Below are positions 35,967-44,729 of a stretch of DNA of 64,000 nucleotides, piece by piece (positions within the stretch are counted from its first letter, which is position 1; each line of letters starts with the position of its first letter). A model generated the notes under the pieces. The model was not told the origin of the DNA, did not search any database, and was given only the letters and a program-made list of their open reading frames with translations. This DNA is from Sneathiellales bacterium (GTDB lineage: Bacteria; Pseudomonadota; Alphaproteobacteria; JANQFL01): contig JANQFL010000117.1 of the NCBI GenBank assembly GCA_028277845.1, positions 1-64,000 of the forward strand, read 5' to 3'. A program made the position numbers and the translations under genes.

Positions 35967-37865
35967 TTACGTGTGAGGACGCATCGGATGCTGGTCGCGG
36001 TGCAATGCTACCGAAGTGTCGGACGCGGTATCGGAACTCATGATATTCCGGATGAATTGAGACGCGCTGTCCAGAACCGCGCGCCGGTTTTGATGGTGTG
36101 GCGCATGGCCACAGTGGGGCACGACAACACGCTGACACGGGTCGGACAGTAACTCTTCGATCCCATCCAACTGGTCTTCGGAAAAAAACTCATCGTCTTT
36201 GCCCTGCAGCAGCAATACCGGGCATTTGACTTTGGCCACATAGCTTTCGATACCCCAGCTGCCGGCCCCGTCCACGGTCCACGCTTCCACCAACCTCTGA
36301 AACAACCGTTCGGTCTTCGAGCCATGAAAGCGCTCGAGCCGGGCCTTCAGATCTCCGTTGCGGAAGTCATGAATCTGACGGTTGATTTCGGCCAATGTCT
36401 TGTCTTCGCGATAGATGTGCGGCGCCTCGGCGACGATCCCCCGGACACGGTCGGGATGAGCGCCGGCAAAGGTCAGGGCCATGGCGGCCCCATCCGAATG
36501 TCCGACCAGGATCGCCTGGTCGATCCGCGCGGCATCCAACACGCTTGGCAAGACTTCGAGGGCTTCTTCCAATATGTAGCCACGATGGAACGGCGGTTCG
36601 AGGGGATCGGAATCGCCGGCACCCAATCGGTCATAGACCAGGGCGGGCAATCCCGTGGCCTTGGCCAGGCGATGTGGAATATCCCGCCACATGCGGGCAC
36701 AGCCGAGCGCTTCGTGGAGAAAGACCAGGGTGGGCGCGTTCTTGGATTGGGTCCCGATCATATGACCGCGCAGGGTTTTACCACCTTCAACCGGGATGAT
36801 GAGCTGACGCACGGCGGCCGCGATCACATCGCGGAAATCCTCGGGTTCCAGGTTGACGAAGTCGGCGGTCGTTTCCTCGAAGAACGCAATAACGGTTTCC
36901 GGTGCCTGAGCCGTCTCGACACCGCGCAACCGTGCCTCCAGGTCGAACACCACGCGCGGCGGTGTGACGAAAAAGTCGCCTGTGATCAAGACCTCGCGGA
37001 TACGGTTGCGGTCGTGGCCTTCCAGCCGGATGTCCGCCCGCAACGTGCCGCCCCGTTTGGTGAGTGAAGCCGTCACGAGCGTGTCGTCGGCTTCCCGGGC
37101 ATCGATCATGGCGACGTAGTCGTCGGTGCCGATTTCCTCGTCGTATATTTCCCGCGCAAGCGTTTCTTCCGTGTCGGTGATTTCCCCGGGGACCGGCGTG
37201 ATCTCCAAGGCGTCGGCGAAGCCGTCCAGCAAGGCCTGTTTGATGGCCGGCACGTCGGGCAGGTCGTCGCCCAGCAGTTCGCGCAGGGTGACGACACGTT
37301 GGCGCGCCGAATCCAAATCCCGTTTGGCCAGTTTCTCGACCGGGACTTTCAGAGCGGCGATCATGTCGGCGGGATCGAAATCGATCAATAATGTGCCCTG
37401 ATAGAACAATGTCGAACCGTCGAAAAACCCGCCGGTGCCGCTGATCTTGCGGCCGTCGACCTCGATGTCGTTGCGCGGGCGGTATTGTGCGTCGACGCCC
37501 AGATTCCGTAAGCCCAGGGCCGCCGCTTCGCAGATGCGCCGGGTCAGTTCAGTAAGATCACTGATGCCGAGCGTCGCACGATCGAACACCAACTCCCAGC
37601 CGATCTGTCCTTCGTCCAGGTACAAACCGCCGCCACCGGTGATACGCCGGCCGATCTGGATATTACGGTCGCGACAATACTGCAGCCGTACTTCGTGATT
37701 GAGGATCTGATGCACGCCCACGAGGGCGCACGGCGGGAACTTGAGGAAGCGGATGGTGTCAGGGATGAAGTCCTGCTTGCGGGCGTCGATCAGCGCCTGG
37801 TCGAAGGCGATGTTCATGCGGGCGTCGCGCACGCCCGTATCGATCACCCGGAAGGACGGTCTCAT
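35967..37865 (-). CDS. Lipoate-protein ligase sLpl(AB) fused to an alpha/beta hydrolase
   Basis: One frame of 632 codons carries three parts. Residues 1-230 are a lipoate ligase catalytic domain: RRITGGGGLYLDEGQIGWEL (73-92) binds the acyl group, and Lys140 in DGRKISGTGGFF is the expected catalytic lysine. Residues ~235-355 match the LplB-like accessory domain. Residues ~362-608 are an alpha/beta hydrolase: LVFLHEALG oxyanion region, nucleophile Ser457 in GHSDGAAM, Asp557 or 558 in GKDDEFF, His587 in CGHAPHH. It is the last gene of the operon with two radical SAM genes and an FAD reductase. The ligase should attach octanoate or lipoate to carrier proteins. I know of no described hydrolase fusion; its role is open. 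Confidence 0.88.
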   Translation of the reverse strand: MRPSFRVIDTGVRDARMNIAFDQALIDARKQDFIPDTIRFLKFPPCALVGVHQILNHEVRLQYCRDRNIQIGRRITGGGGLYLDEGQIGWELVFDRATLGISDLTELTRRICEAAALGLRNLGVDAQYRPRNDIEVDGRKISGTGGFFDGSTLFYQGTLLIDFDPADMIAALKVPVEKLAKRDLDSARQRVVTLRELLGDDLPDVPAIKQALLDGFADALEITPVPGEITDTEETLAREIYDEEIGTDDYVAMIDAREADDTLVTASLTKRGGTLRADIRLEGHDRNRIREVLITGDFFVTPPRVVFDLEARLRGVETAQAPETVIAFFEETTADFVNLEPEDFRDVIAAAVRQLIIPVEGGKTLRGHMIGTQSKNAPTLVFLHEALGCARMWRDIPHRLAKATGLPALVYDRLGAGDSDPLEPPFHRGYILEEALEVLPSVLDAARIDQAILVGHSDGAAMALTFAGAHPDRVRGIVAEAPHIYREDKTLAEINRQIHDFRNGDLKARLERFHGSKTERLFQRLVEAWTVDGAGSWGIESYVAKVKCPVLLLQGKDDEFFSEDQLDGIEELLSDPCQRVVVPHCGHAPHHQNRRAVLDSASQFIRNIMSSDTASDTSVALHRDQHPMRPHT

Positions 37866-37886
37866 CTCGTGTCTTCCCCTCGCCCG

Positions 37887-39149
37887 TCAGTCGTCGCCGT
37901 CCATGCCTTCGAGGGCCAACTGCCGCCGCACCTTTTTGACGTCCTTCTTGTTCAGCTTGAAGGGATAGGACGCGATGTCGCTGGGCGGCGAGTCGCCGTA
38001 GGGCCGGTCGCAGGCGGAAATGTCCTCGGCTTCCTTGCCGGGACAGCCCGACGTGCGGAACGCCGTGCCGGCATCGATGACGGCCTGCAAGTCGCTCTCG
38101 GGCACGCCGAAATCGACCAGGCTGCCGCTCTCGTCGAAACGCATATTTTCCAGCCGGGCTTCGCGGTAGTCGATGAGATAGCGGGCCAGCTGCACCCGGC
38201 GCCACTGGGTGCGGGGCACCGGCGGCAGGTGGTCCATCAACGAGCCCTTCTCGGGGAAGAAGGCGAACATGTGGCTGTGGCCGCCCATGTCGCGCAGGTC
38301 CTGCACCACCTTGAGCACGTCGTATTCGCTCTCGCCCATGCCGACGATGATGTGGGCGCCGAATTTCTCCGGCCCGAAGATCTCGGCCGCCGCCTTCATG
38401 ACATCCCAGTACTTGTCCCAACTGTGCGGCGACTGCACGCCGCGCCCGCGGGTCTGGTCGAAGATGTCCGGATTGGCCGCGTCCAGCGCCACGGTGAAGA
38501 TCTCGGCGCCCAGGTCCTTGAGGTCCTGCACGTCCTGCCGCGCCATGGTGGTCGGATTGGACAGGATGGAGACCGGGATGTGGTCGATGCGCTCGGTCCA
38601 CTTGCGCAACACCGTGCGGGTGTCGTCGTCGGACCGGGGATGGGTGATCATGCTGATGCACATGCGGTGGAACTGGCCCTTGTCGCCGCCCGATTGGATG
38701 ATCTCCAGCACCTCGTCGTAGGGCACGGCCGGCCAGTCGACGCGGATGAAGTTGCGGTCGGCGTAGTCCCGCTCGGCTTCACGGTGACGGGCCAGGCCGC
38801 AGTAAGCACAGTTGGCGCGGCAGCCCTCGGGATAGGTCAGCAACAGGTTGAGGCAGCGTGTGCAGCCGGTGCGGTGCATCTTACCCGGCACGACACCCAG
38901 GGTGATGGCCGCTGCCGTCGACATCTGTACGTAATCGGGCGACTGCATGTAGGGCGTCAGCATGCGGTAGTCGGGCCGGTAAACGCCTTCCGGCCGGGCG
39001 CCGTCCGCCTTGACCCGGCCGCCGTTCTTCAGGTCCTGCGGCACCTGGGCCGGCGCCCGGGGCTTCATGGTTTCGGCGTCGTTGAAATCCTTTTTCGCCT
39101 TGCCCGTAAAGTCCGGTGCGGCATCGCGCGGAAATTCCAAACAGCTCAT
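37887..39149 (-). CDS. lipS2: Radical SAM protein, probable LipS2 lipoyl-synthase subunit
   Basis: The 420 residues contain the radical SAM cluster motif Cys110-x3-Cys114-x2-Cys117 (EGCRANCAYCGLARHR), preceded by a Cys96-x2-Cys99 pair (RTGCTRCLN) and followed by two more Cys near the C-terminus (TSGCPGKEAEDISACDRP); the extra cysteines could bind an auxiliary iron-sulfur cluster that donates sulfur. It is not classical LipA, which has a different Cys pattern. The operon order radical SAM - FAD reductase - radical SAM - lipoate ligase matches my recollection of the LipS1/LipS2 pathway. Which of the two radical SAM genes is LipS1 or LipS2 is assigned by order and is uncertain. Confidence 0.75.
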   Translation of the reverse strand: MSCLEFPRDAAPDFTGKAKKDFNDAETMKPRAPAQVPQDLKNGGRVKADGARPEGVYRPDYRMLTPYMQSPDYVQMSTAAAITLGVVPGKMHRTGCTRCLNLLLTYPEGCRANCAYCGLARHREAERDYADRNFIRVDWPAVPYDEVLEIIQSGGDKGQFHRMCISMITHPRSDDDTRTVLRKWTERIDHIPVSILSNPTTMARQDVQDLKDLGAEIFTVALDAANPDIFDQTRGRGVQSPHSWDKYWDVMKAAAEIFGPEKFGAHIIVGMGESEYDVLKVVQDLRDMGGHSHMFAFFPEKGSLMDHLPPVPRTQWRRVQLARYLIDYREARLENMRFDESGSLVDFGVPESDLQAVIDAGTAFRTSGCPGKEAEDISACDRPYGDSPPSDIASYPFKLNKKDVKKVRRQLALEGMDGDD

Positions 39150-39173
39150 TGCTCGTTTCCCTCGTTGCCGCCC

Positions 39174-40250
39174 TCAGGCGGCCCAATAGTCGTCATAGGC
39201 GATCCAACCCCGGCGCAAGTCCCGTGCGTCGGGTTGACATCCCCGGTCGTAAATCGACAGAAGTTCCCGCCGCCGCCGCACGGCACGGCCGAGCGAGGCA
39301 TCGAACAGGTCGGCCAGGTCTTCCTCGTATTCCTCCACGGACTCGAGATCGCCGGCCAGCAGTTGAACAACGGCACGCCCGGCCAGGGTGCCCGACTGCA
39401 CGGCCGCGGGGATGCCGGCGCCGGTCGCCGGATTGGTCAGGCCGGCGGCGTCACCGACCAGCAGCACCGGCGTCTCCCGCAGCCGGCCATGGGGCGTGAT
39501 GCGCCCGCCGACCGGTATAGGCCCACCGGTGTGTCCGAGGATGTCCGCCCCGACCCGGCCCGCCGCAACCAGCTCGGCATGCAACGTTTCGAGCAGCGGC
39601 TTCAACCGGTGCCGGTGCGCCGGTACGACGCCGAGGCCGAGATTGGCCTTGTCCCCCTTGGGAAACAGCCAGCCATAGCCGCCGACGATATCGGCGCGCA
39701 GAAAAATGTCGGTCGAGGAATTGCGGTCCTTGAGTGGCACGGTGATCTGCCGGGTCTCTACGATCTCCGTGTTCACGCATCCAATGGCCTGACCGACAAT
39801 GCTGCGGGGGCCATCGGCGCCAATGACGGCCCGGGCCCGTATGCGCGCACCGTCGCCCGCATGCACGGTGCCGTCCGCGTCGATGGCGGTGACGGCGACA
39901 CCGGAACGGCAGTCCACCCCGGCCCCCACCGCGCGCTCGGCCAGCATGCGGTCGAAGGACTCGCGATCGATGATGCGGCCAAGGAAATCGGGTTTGCGGT
40001 CCGGCGCATCGGCCTCGACCAGCGTGGTCATGTGGTCGATCGGCTGTGCCGTCACGCCCTCCAGCCGCTTGAGTTCCTGGTCCAGCATGGTGGGCACGAA
40101 TTCGGCGCACTGCACCGGCGCGCCGGGCGATTGCTTGCGGTCGAGGGCCATGACCGATAGATCGGGATTTGCCGTCTTCGCCGCATAGGCCGCACAGCTC
40201 CCCGCCGGGCCAAGACCGGCAATCAGGATATCGCAGTGCTCGTCGCGCAT
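39174..40250 (-). CDS. lipT: FAD-dependent geranylgeranyl-reductase-family protein, probable LipT
   Basis: The 358 residues begin with an FAD-binding motif (DILIAGLGPAGSCAAYAA), have AVIGADGPRS in the middle and LLVGDAAGLTNPATGAGIP near the end, the pattern of geranylgeranyl-reductase-like flavoproteins. No archaeal-type lipid genes are near; it lies inside the operon between two radical SAM genes and before a lipoate ligase. A flavoprotein of this family, called LipT, accompanies LipS1/LipS2 in sulfur-oxidising bacteria (recalled). It would supply electrons to the radical SAM enzymes (inference). Confidence 0.72.
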   Translation of the reverse strand: MRDEHCDILIAGLGPAGSCAAYAAKTANPDLSVMALDRKQSPGAPVQCAEFVPTMLDQELKRLEGVTAQPIDHMTTLVEADAPDRKPDFLGRIIDRESFDRMLAERAVGAGVDCRSGVAVTAIDADGTVHAGDGARIRARAVIGADGPRSIVGQAIGCVNTEIVETRQITVPLKDRNSSTDIFLRADIVGGYGWLFPKGDKANLGLGVVPAHRHRLKPLLETLHAELVAAGRVGADILGHTGGPIPVGGRITPHGRLRETPVLLVGDAAGLTNPATGAGIPAAVQSGTLAGRAVVQLLAGDLESVEEYEEDLADLFDASLGRAVRRRRELLSIYDRGCQPDARDLRRGWIAYDDYWAA

Positions 40251-40262
40251 CGTCTCTCGGTC

Positions 40263-41294
40263 TTAGGCGGCGCAGGCGCGCTGGCCGCCGACGCTGTCGA
40301 CCACCATGGAACAGCAGGCGTGCTGCTGATCGACCGGCCGGCCGATCGCCTCGGCCACCGCCTTCACCCCTTCCGCCGGAAACGCGATGCCGTCCAGGCC
40401 GGCCATCACGGCGTAGGTGTCGGTGACCAGTTTGTGGGCGCCCGCCGGCCGGGCACAGCCGAGCTGCACCGCCACGTCGGGCAAGGTCTGGCGCGACGCC
40501 ATGAACACGGCCGCCACGTCCCGGGTCGGCACGGTGGCGAACATGTCGGGCTTGGGCGCGTAAAACGGCATGACCACCACCAGCACCAGCGCGTCGACGC
40601 CATGGCGCGACACGATGTCGAGGGCGTTGTATTCGCCGAGGATGTCACCGTAATGCAGGCCGATGACGATATGCGGCACCACGTCCATCTTGGTCGACGC
40701 CAGCGCCGCCAGGGTCTGTTCGAAATCGTCCACCGGACGGTCGAGGTGATAGACCTGCTCGATGGTTTCCTGTGCGCCGATGACGTCCATCATGGCCACG
40801 TCGACGCCGGCCGATTCCATCAGCTTGGCCCGTTTCTCGTCCAGCAACGCGGAATGGATGGCGATCTTCAGGTCGGGGAAGTCCCGTTTCAACCCTTCCA
40901 CCACCGGATAATAGCGTTCATAGGGAATCTCGTTGCGCCGGTTGGACCCGCCCGACAGCAGAAAGCCGTTCAGGCCCTGCAGCATGATTAGGTCCCGCAC
41001 CTTGCGGTCCAGTTCCTCGGGCTTGGTTGCCGGGATCATCGGTTCCAGGATCTTGGCCTGACAGTGGTCGCAATCGAGGGCGCAGGCGGCACCGGTGATG
41101 GAAAAGGCCGGAAAGCTGTTCTTGCCGCAGCCCTGGATTTCCTCGGTGGCGTATTCCTTGAACGTGGGCGTGTGAAAACGGATCGGCCGGGCCGCAACGC
41201 TGTCGGCCGAACGCTCGAAGCCCGCGATGATGGCAGGGTCCAAGTCCAAATCGTCGAACGGGTCGATGTCCCGCACGGCGTCATACCAGCCCAT
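40263..41294 (-). CDS. lipS1: Radical SAM protein, probable LipS1 lipoyl-synthase subunit
   Basis: The 343 residues carry Cys71-x3-Cys75-x2-Cys78 (ACALDCDHCQAKI) for the SAM-bound cluster, a lone upstream Cys56 (IQGCGKNS) and three C-terminal cysteines (Cys327, Cys328, Cys341) that could hold a second cluster. A perfect AGGAGG precedes the ATG. It is the first gene of the four-gene minus-strand operon. Together with the other radical SAM protein it should insert two sulfur atoms into protein-bound octanoate. LipS1 against LipS2 is assigned by gene order only. The promoter lies in the 165-bp region shared with the reductive dehalogenase gene. Confidence 0.75.
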   Translation of the reverse strand: MGWYDAVRDIDPFDDLDLDPAIIAGFERSADSVAARPIRFHTPTFKEYATEEIQGCGKNSFPAFSITGAACALDCDHCQAKILEPMIPATKPEELDRKVRDLIMLQGLNGFLLSGGSNRRNEIPYERYYPVVEGLKRDFPDLKIAIHSALLDEKRAKLMESAGVDVAMMDVIGAQETIEQVYHLDRPVDDFEQTLAALASTKMDVVPHIVIGLHYGDILGEYNALDIVSRHGVDALVLVVVMPFYAPKPDMFATVPTRDVAAVFMASRQTLPDVAVQLGCARPAGAHKLVTDTYAVMAGLDGIAFPAEGVKAVAEAIGRPVDQQHACCSMVVDSVGGQRACAA

Positions 41295-41393
41295 GATGTC
41301 CTCCTGCGATTCTTTAAATCAGTATTCCCTAATATAAGAACCGCTTCAAGCATTTCGATCTTACGCCGTCGGTCGCTGGTACAAAAGCATCCA

Positions 41394-41428
41394 TGGACTC
41401 GTTATCGTTATAACGTTATAATGATAAC
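41394..41428 (+). promoter_or_regulatory. rdhA promoter overlapped by a 28-bp near-perfect palindrome
   Basis: TGGACT (41394-41399) and a consensus TATAAT (41417-41422) are 17 bp apart. The stretch 41401-41428 is a dyad with 13 of 14 base pairs matching; its core TTATAACGTTATAA (41408-41421) is perfect and its ends are GTTATC and GATAAC. The dyad covers the -10 and half the spacer, so a bound MarR dimer (encoded at 42799) would block RNA polymerase. The transcript would start near 41429, which rules out the ATG at 41421 as the start of the gene. Confidence 0.75.
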
Positions 41429-41459
41429 AACTTCGATCACGAACGCTGGGATGAAAGCC

Positions 41460-42806
41460 ATGCGTGTTTTCTCGCGAAAAAACCGCCCGGTGCATCTGGG
41501 GCCCTATCCGATGGAGAAGATCCGCCGGGTCGACGAACCGACGACGCTGATCATCGAGGACGAGGTCCAGCGTACGCCGCTGCGCGTCAACGGCTTCTTC
41601 CGGGCCGCCCACGGCGATTTCGGCGCCAAGGCGCAGACCGAGGTGAAGCGGTTCGTCAAGAAGGCACCCATTTCGGCCGCCATGGACCGGGTCATGAAGC
41701 AGTTGTGCAAGGTGCAGGATGGCGAGGTGGCGCCGGAGAAAGCGCCCATCACCAACGACCCGCGCAAACTGGCGGAGCACATGAAGGCCTTGTCCTATTT
41801 CCTCGATGCCGACCTGACCGGCATCTGCGAGGCCAGGGACTATTGCTGGTATTCCCATGACAAGCGCGGCGAACCGATCACGCCCTACCACAGATACGCC
41901 ATCGTCATGATCATCGACCAGGGCTTCGATACCATGGACGGCGCCAGCGGCGACGACTGGATTTCCTCGGCCCAGAGCTACCGCGCTTACATGCGCGGGG
42001 CGGAAATCGCCGATGTCATGGCGGGCTATATCCGCTCGTTGGGTTTCGGAGCCCGCGCCCACACCAACAAGGACAGCCATGTCCAGCACGTGCCGCTCAG
42101 CCTGCTGGCGGGCCTCGGCGAGATGAGCCGGATCGGCGAGATGATCCTCAACCCGTTCGTCGGCCCGCGCATGAAGACGGTCGTGGTCACCACCGACCTG
42201 CCGCTGGAGGTCGACAAACCCATCGATTTCGGCCTGCAGGATTTCTGCGACAAGTGCCGTAAGTGCGCCCGCGAATGCCCCTGCGGCGCGATCCCGTTCG
42301 GCGGCAAGATCATGTACAACGGCTACGAGACCTGGAAGCCGGATTCCGAGGCTTGCACCAAGTACCGCACCACCAACCCGCGCGGATCGGCCTGCGGACG
42401 CTGCATGAAGATGTGCCCGTGGAACAAGGAAGGCCTGATGCACCATCGCCTGGCCATGTGGGCGGCGATCAAGTGGCCCTTCACCCGGCGCTTCCTGATT
42501 TGGCTCGACGACAAATGGAAGTACGGGATGCGCAACAGCACCAAACGGTGGTGGCTCGACCTGGACACCGTCGACGGCCATGTGGTGCGGCCCGACGGCA
42601 TCAACGAACGCGATCTCAATCTGGGCCGGCGCATACCCGATGAAGACCGCACGGCGGTCTACACACCCGACCTGTGGCCGGCGCCCGACAACATGGCCAC
42701 CTTCCCCACCGACCGACGGGAGGGGCAGAAGAAGTTCAAGCAGGCGGAACGGCCGGAAGACGCCCGCCGCCGTCTCGAGTCGCAGGGCGCCGACACCCAT
42801 GTCTGA
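41460..42806 (+). CDS. Cytoplasmic cobalamin-dependent reductive dehalogenase
   Basis: With the ATG at 41460 the protein has 448 residues. Family marks: SYRAYMRGAEIADVMAGYIR with the expected catalytic Tyr (174 or 177), LSLLAGLGEMSRIG, VVVTTDLPLEVDKPIDFG, then two 4Fe-4S sites: Cys263, 266, 269, 273 and Cys299, 312, 315, 319. The part before ~260 is the corrinoid-binding region. There is no Tat signal and no rdhB, so it is a soluble, catabolic-type RdhA; unlike NpRdhA it has no fused reductase, so electrons must come from elsewhere. The stop overlaps the MarR start by 8 nt. The halogenated substrate is unknown. QueG was considered and rejected. Confidence 0.85.
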   Translation: MRVFSRKNRPVHLGPYPMEKIRRVDEPTTLIIEDEVQRTPLRVNGFFRAAHGDFGAKAQTEVKRFVKKAPISAAMDRVMKQLCKVQDGEVAPEKAPITNDPRKLAEHMKALSYFLDADLTGICEARDYCWYSHDKRGEPITPYHRYAIVMIIDQGFDTMDGASGDDWISSAQSYRAYMRGAEIADVMAGYIRSLGFGARAHTNKDSHVQHVPLSLLAGLGEMSRIGEMILNPFVGPRMKTVVVTTDLPLEVDKPIDFGLQDFCDKCRKCARECPCGAIPFGGKIMYNGYETWKPDSEACTKYRTTNPRGSACGRCMKMCPWNKEGLMHHRLAMWAAIKWPFTRRFLIWLDDKWKYGMRNSTKRWWLDLDTVDGHVVRPDGINERDLNLGRRIPDEDRTAVYTPDLWPAPDNMATFPTDRREGQKKFKQAERPEDARRRLESQGADTHV

Positions 42807-43299
42807 GAGTAAGAAGCAAGCCGGCGTCGACAATGCGGACATGAATCTGGAAACGGGTGCCGCCCGCGTCTACCGGCTGGAGGACCAGACCGGCTACCTG
42901 CTGGGCCGGGCGTCGTCGGTCGGCTACCGTAATCTGTCGCAGCGGATCTCCGATCTCGGCATCACGCCGCCCCAGCACTCGGTGATCATGAAGCTCTACG
43001 CCGAGGGCGAGGTTTCGCAGAACAGTCTCGGCCGCCAGGTCGGCATGGAGCCGGCCACCATTCACGGCATCGTCAAACGGCTGTCCGCCAGAGGCGTGTT
43101 GTCCATCCGCCCGGCCGAGGAAGACAAGCGGCGCATGCTGGCCACCTTGACCGATCAGGGCCGTGTCCTGGCCGACGAGCTGGCCTTGCGTTCGGAAGAA
43201 GGCACGGCCGCGACCATTGCGCCACTGACGCCGGAGGAAGTGGCGGAACTCAATAGCCTGTTGCAAAAGATAACGGCCGGCGCGTGCAAGGACGACTGA
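42799..43299 (+). CDS. MarR-family transcriptional regulator
   Basis: The 166 residues contain a MarR winged helix: LGITPPQHSVIMKLYAEG, then LGRQVGMEPATIHGIVKRL for the recognition helix, and the wing RPAEEDKRRML. The start overlaps the end of the reductive dehalogenase gene (ATG at 42799); a later ATG at 42841 is possible. Co-transcription and the large palindrome on the rdhA promoter suggest autorepression relieved by a halogenated aromatic, the usual MarR effector type (inference). Confidence 0.9.
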   Translation: MSESKKQAGVDNADMNLETGAARVYRLEDQTGYLLGRASSVGYRNLSQRISDLGITPPQHSVIMKLYAEGEVSQNSLGRQVGMEPATIHGIVKRLSARGVLSIRPAEEDKRRMLATLTDQGRVLADELALRSEEGTAATIAPLTPEEVAELNSLLQKITAGACKDD

Positions 43300-43333
43300 C
43301 CGGCCGTGCAATCTTCCGCCTGAGCGGGCAGGA

Positions 43334-43654
43334 CTATTCGGAGAGGATCTGTTCCCGGGCGGTGACCATCAGATCGTCCATCTCCCGCCGGACCTGGTGT
43401 TCGGACAGGTCGGACCCGGCCGCCTGAAGGTCGGCCCAGACCTTTTGAAAGACGTCATTGTCACCGGGTTCGTCAAAGTCCGATTTGACGACTTCCTTGG
43501 CGTAGTCCTCCGCAGATGCGCCGGACTTGCCGATTTTTTCGGCAACCCAAAGTCCGAGCAGCTTGTTGCGGCGGACCGTAATCTTGAAACTGTTCTCTTC
43601 ATCGTGCGCGTACTTGGCTTCTGCGGCCTTTTCGCGGTCATTAAACGTGGTCAT
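43334..43654 (-). CDS. DUF1476 protein, zeta-type F1Fo-ATPase inhibitor
   Basis: The 106 residues start TTFNDREKAAEAKYAHDEE and contain RRNKLLGLWVAEKIG and EPGDNDVFQKVWADL, the DUF1476 pattern. In Paracoccus this protein is the zeta subunit whose N-terminus blocks ATP hydrolysis by the F1 sector. The Met at 43654 matches that N-terminus; 14 codons further upstream in frame are ignored. The gene diverges from purC, a neighbourhood common in alphaproteobacteria. Confidence 0.9.
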   Translation of the reverse strand: MTTFNDREKAAEAKYAHDEENSFKITVRRNKLLGLWVAEKIGKSGASAEDYAKEVVKSDFDEPGDNDVFQKVWADLQAAGSDLSEHQVRREMDDLMVTAREQILSE

Positions 43655-43715
43655 TTTATCGACGCTCCCAAGCTGAACTGCGTGCTGAAGGGGCACTAGG
43701 CTTATCCCCGCGCAG

Positions 43716-43742
43716 TTGACAATTCAATACCATATATATGGT
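43716..43742. promoter_or_regulatory. Divergent purC / ATPase-zeta promoter region with a palindrome
   Basis: TTGACA at 43716-43721 is a perfect -35 for the plus strand. Behind it lies a perfect 14-bp palindrome ACCATATATATGGT (43729-43742), whose TATGGT could serve as a -10 only with a short 15-bp spacer. It may be a regulator site for the pur genes. The rest of the 285-bp gap (43655-43939) shows no gene. Confidence 0.4.
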
Positions 43743-43939
43743 GTATTCCCGCGCGAATGAAGGCCTTAATATGGGAGAAATCCGGGTGATTTTTTCCTAT
43801 CCGAATCCGTTGTGTTGCTCAGAACGATGGGATATACCTTGCCCTCCATTCCGGAAGCACCGGTTCGCCCGCCGGAGGCTTCCGGTTTCACGTTTTGGGC
43901 GACCGCACGCGCCCTCCACATCTGAAAAGCGAGAATGCC

Positions 43940-44704
43940 ATGTCGCGCCGTAGGCAAGTCTATGAGGGTAAGGGCAAAGTTCTGTTCGAAGGCCCTGAAC
44001 CCGGTACGTTGGTGCAATATTTCAAGGACGATGCCACCGCCTTCAACGCCCAGAAACGGGGAGTCATCACCGGTAAGGGCGTCATCAACAACCGAATTTC
44101 CGAGTTTCTCATGACCCGGATCGCCGAAATGGGCATCCCCACCCATTTCGTGCGCCGCCTGAACATGCGTGAGCAACTGGTCAAGGAAGTGGAGATCATT
44201 CCGGTCGAGGTCGTCGTCCGCAACATCGCCGCCGGTTCCTTCACCAAGCGCATGGGCGTGCCGGAAGGGACCGCCCTGCCCCGCTCCATCGTCGAGTTTT
44301 TCTACAAGTCCGACGAATTGGACGATCCGCTGATCACGGAAGAACACGTTACCGCCTTCGGCTGGGCCAATCCGCAGGAAATCGACGAGATGGTGTCGAT
44401 GGCGTTGCGCATCAACGACATCATGTCGGGCCTGTTCTACGGCGTCGGCATCCGCCTGATCGACTTCAAGGTCGAATTCGGCCGCCACTATCAGGGCGAC
44501 GAGGTCCGCACCATCCTGGCCGACGAGATCAGCCCGGACAGCTGCCGGTTCTGGGACATCCAGACCAACGACAAGCTGGACAAGGACCGGTTCCGCCGCG
44601 ACATGGGCGGCGCCGAGGAAGCCTACCAGGAAGTCGCCCGCCGGCTGGGCATCCTGCCCGAAGGCGGCCCGCGCGACATGAAGGGCCCCGAGGTGATGCA
44701 GTGA
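43940..44704 (+). CDS. purC: SAICAR synthetase
   Basis: The 254 residues are a complete Pur[49 protein letters not shown], and [12 protein letters not shown] with [12 protein letters not shown] for ATP and metal. It joins CAIR and aspartate in purine synthesis. The ATG at 43940 fits the family start. First gene of purC-purS-purQ-purL. Confidence 0.97.
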   Translation: MSRRRQVYEGKGKVLFEGPEPGTLVQYFKDDATAFNAQKRGVITGKGVINNRISEFLMTRIAEMGIPTHFVRRLNMREQLVKEVEIIPVEVVVRNIAAGSFTKRMGVPEGTALPRSIVEFFYKSDELDDPLITEEHVTAFGWANPQEIDEMVSMALRINDIMSGLFYGVGIRLIDFKVEFGRHYQGDEVRTILADEISPDSCRFWDIQTNDKLDKDRFRRDMGGAEEAYQEVARRLGILPEGGPRDMKGPEVMQ

Positions 44705-44729
44705 CACCCAGCAATTTGGGGCCCCAGGC

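Noticed and set aside
37887-39149. Classical lipoyl synthase LipA
   Set aside because: LipA carries CxxxxCxxxxxC and CxxxCxxC motifs and is ~300 residues; the cysteine arrangement here is different.
41421-41459. ATG at 41421 as the start of the reductive dehalogenase
   Set aside because: It lies inside the -10 box and palindrome, so it would precede the predicted transcript start; 41460 or 41451 is more likely.
41460-42806. Reading the reductive dehalogenase as QueG (epoxyqueuosine reductase)
   Set aside because: Cluster motifs and the VVVTTDLPLEVDKPIDFG segment fit RdhA; there is no QueG-type C-terminal HEAT part and no tRNA-modification neighbour.
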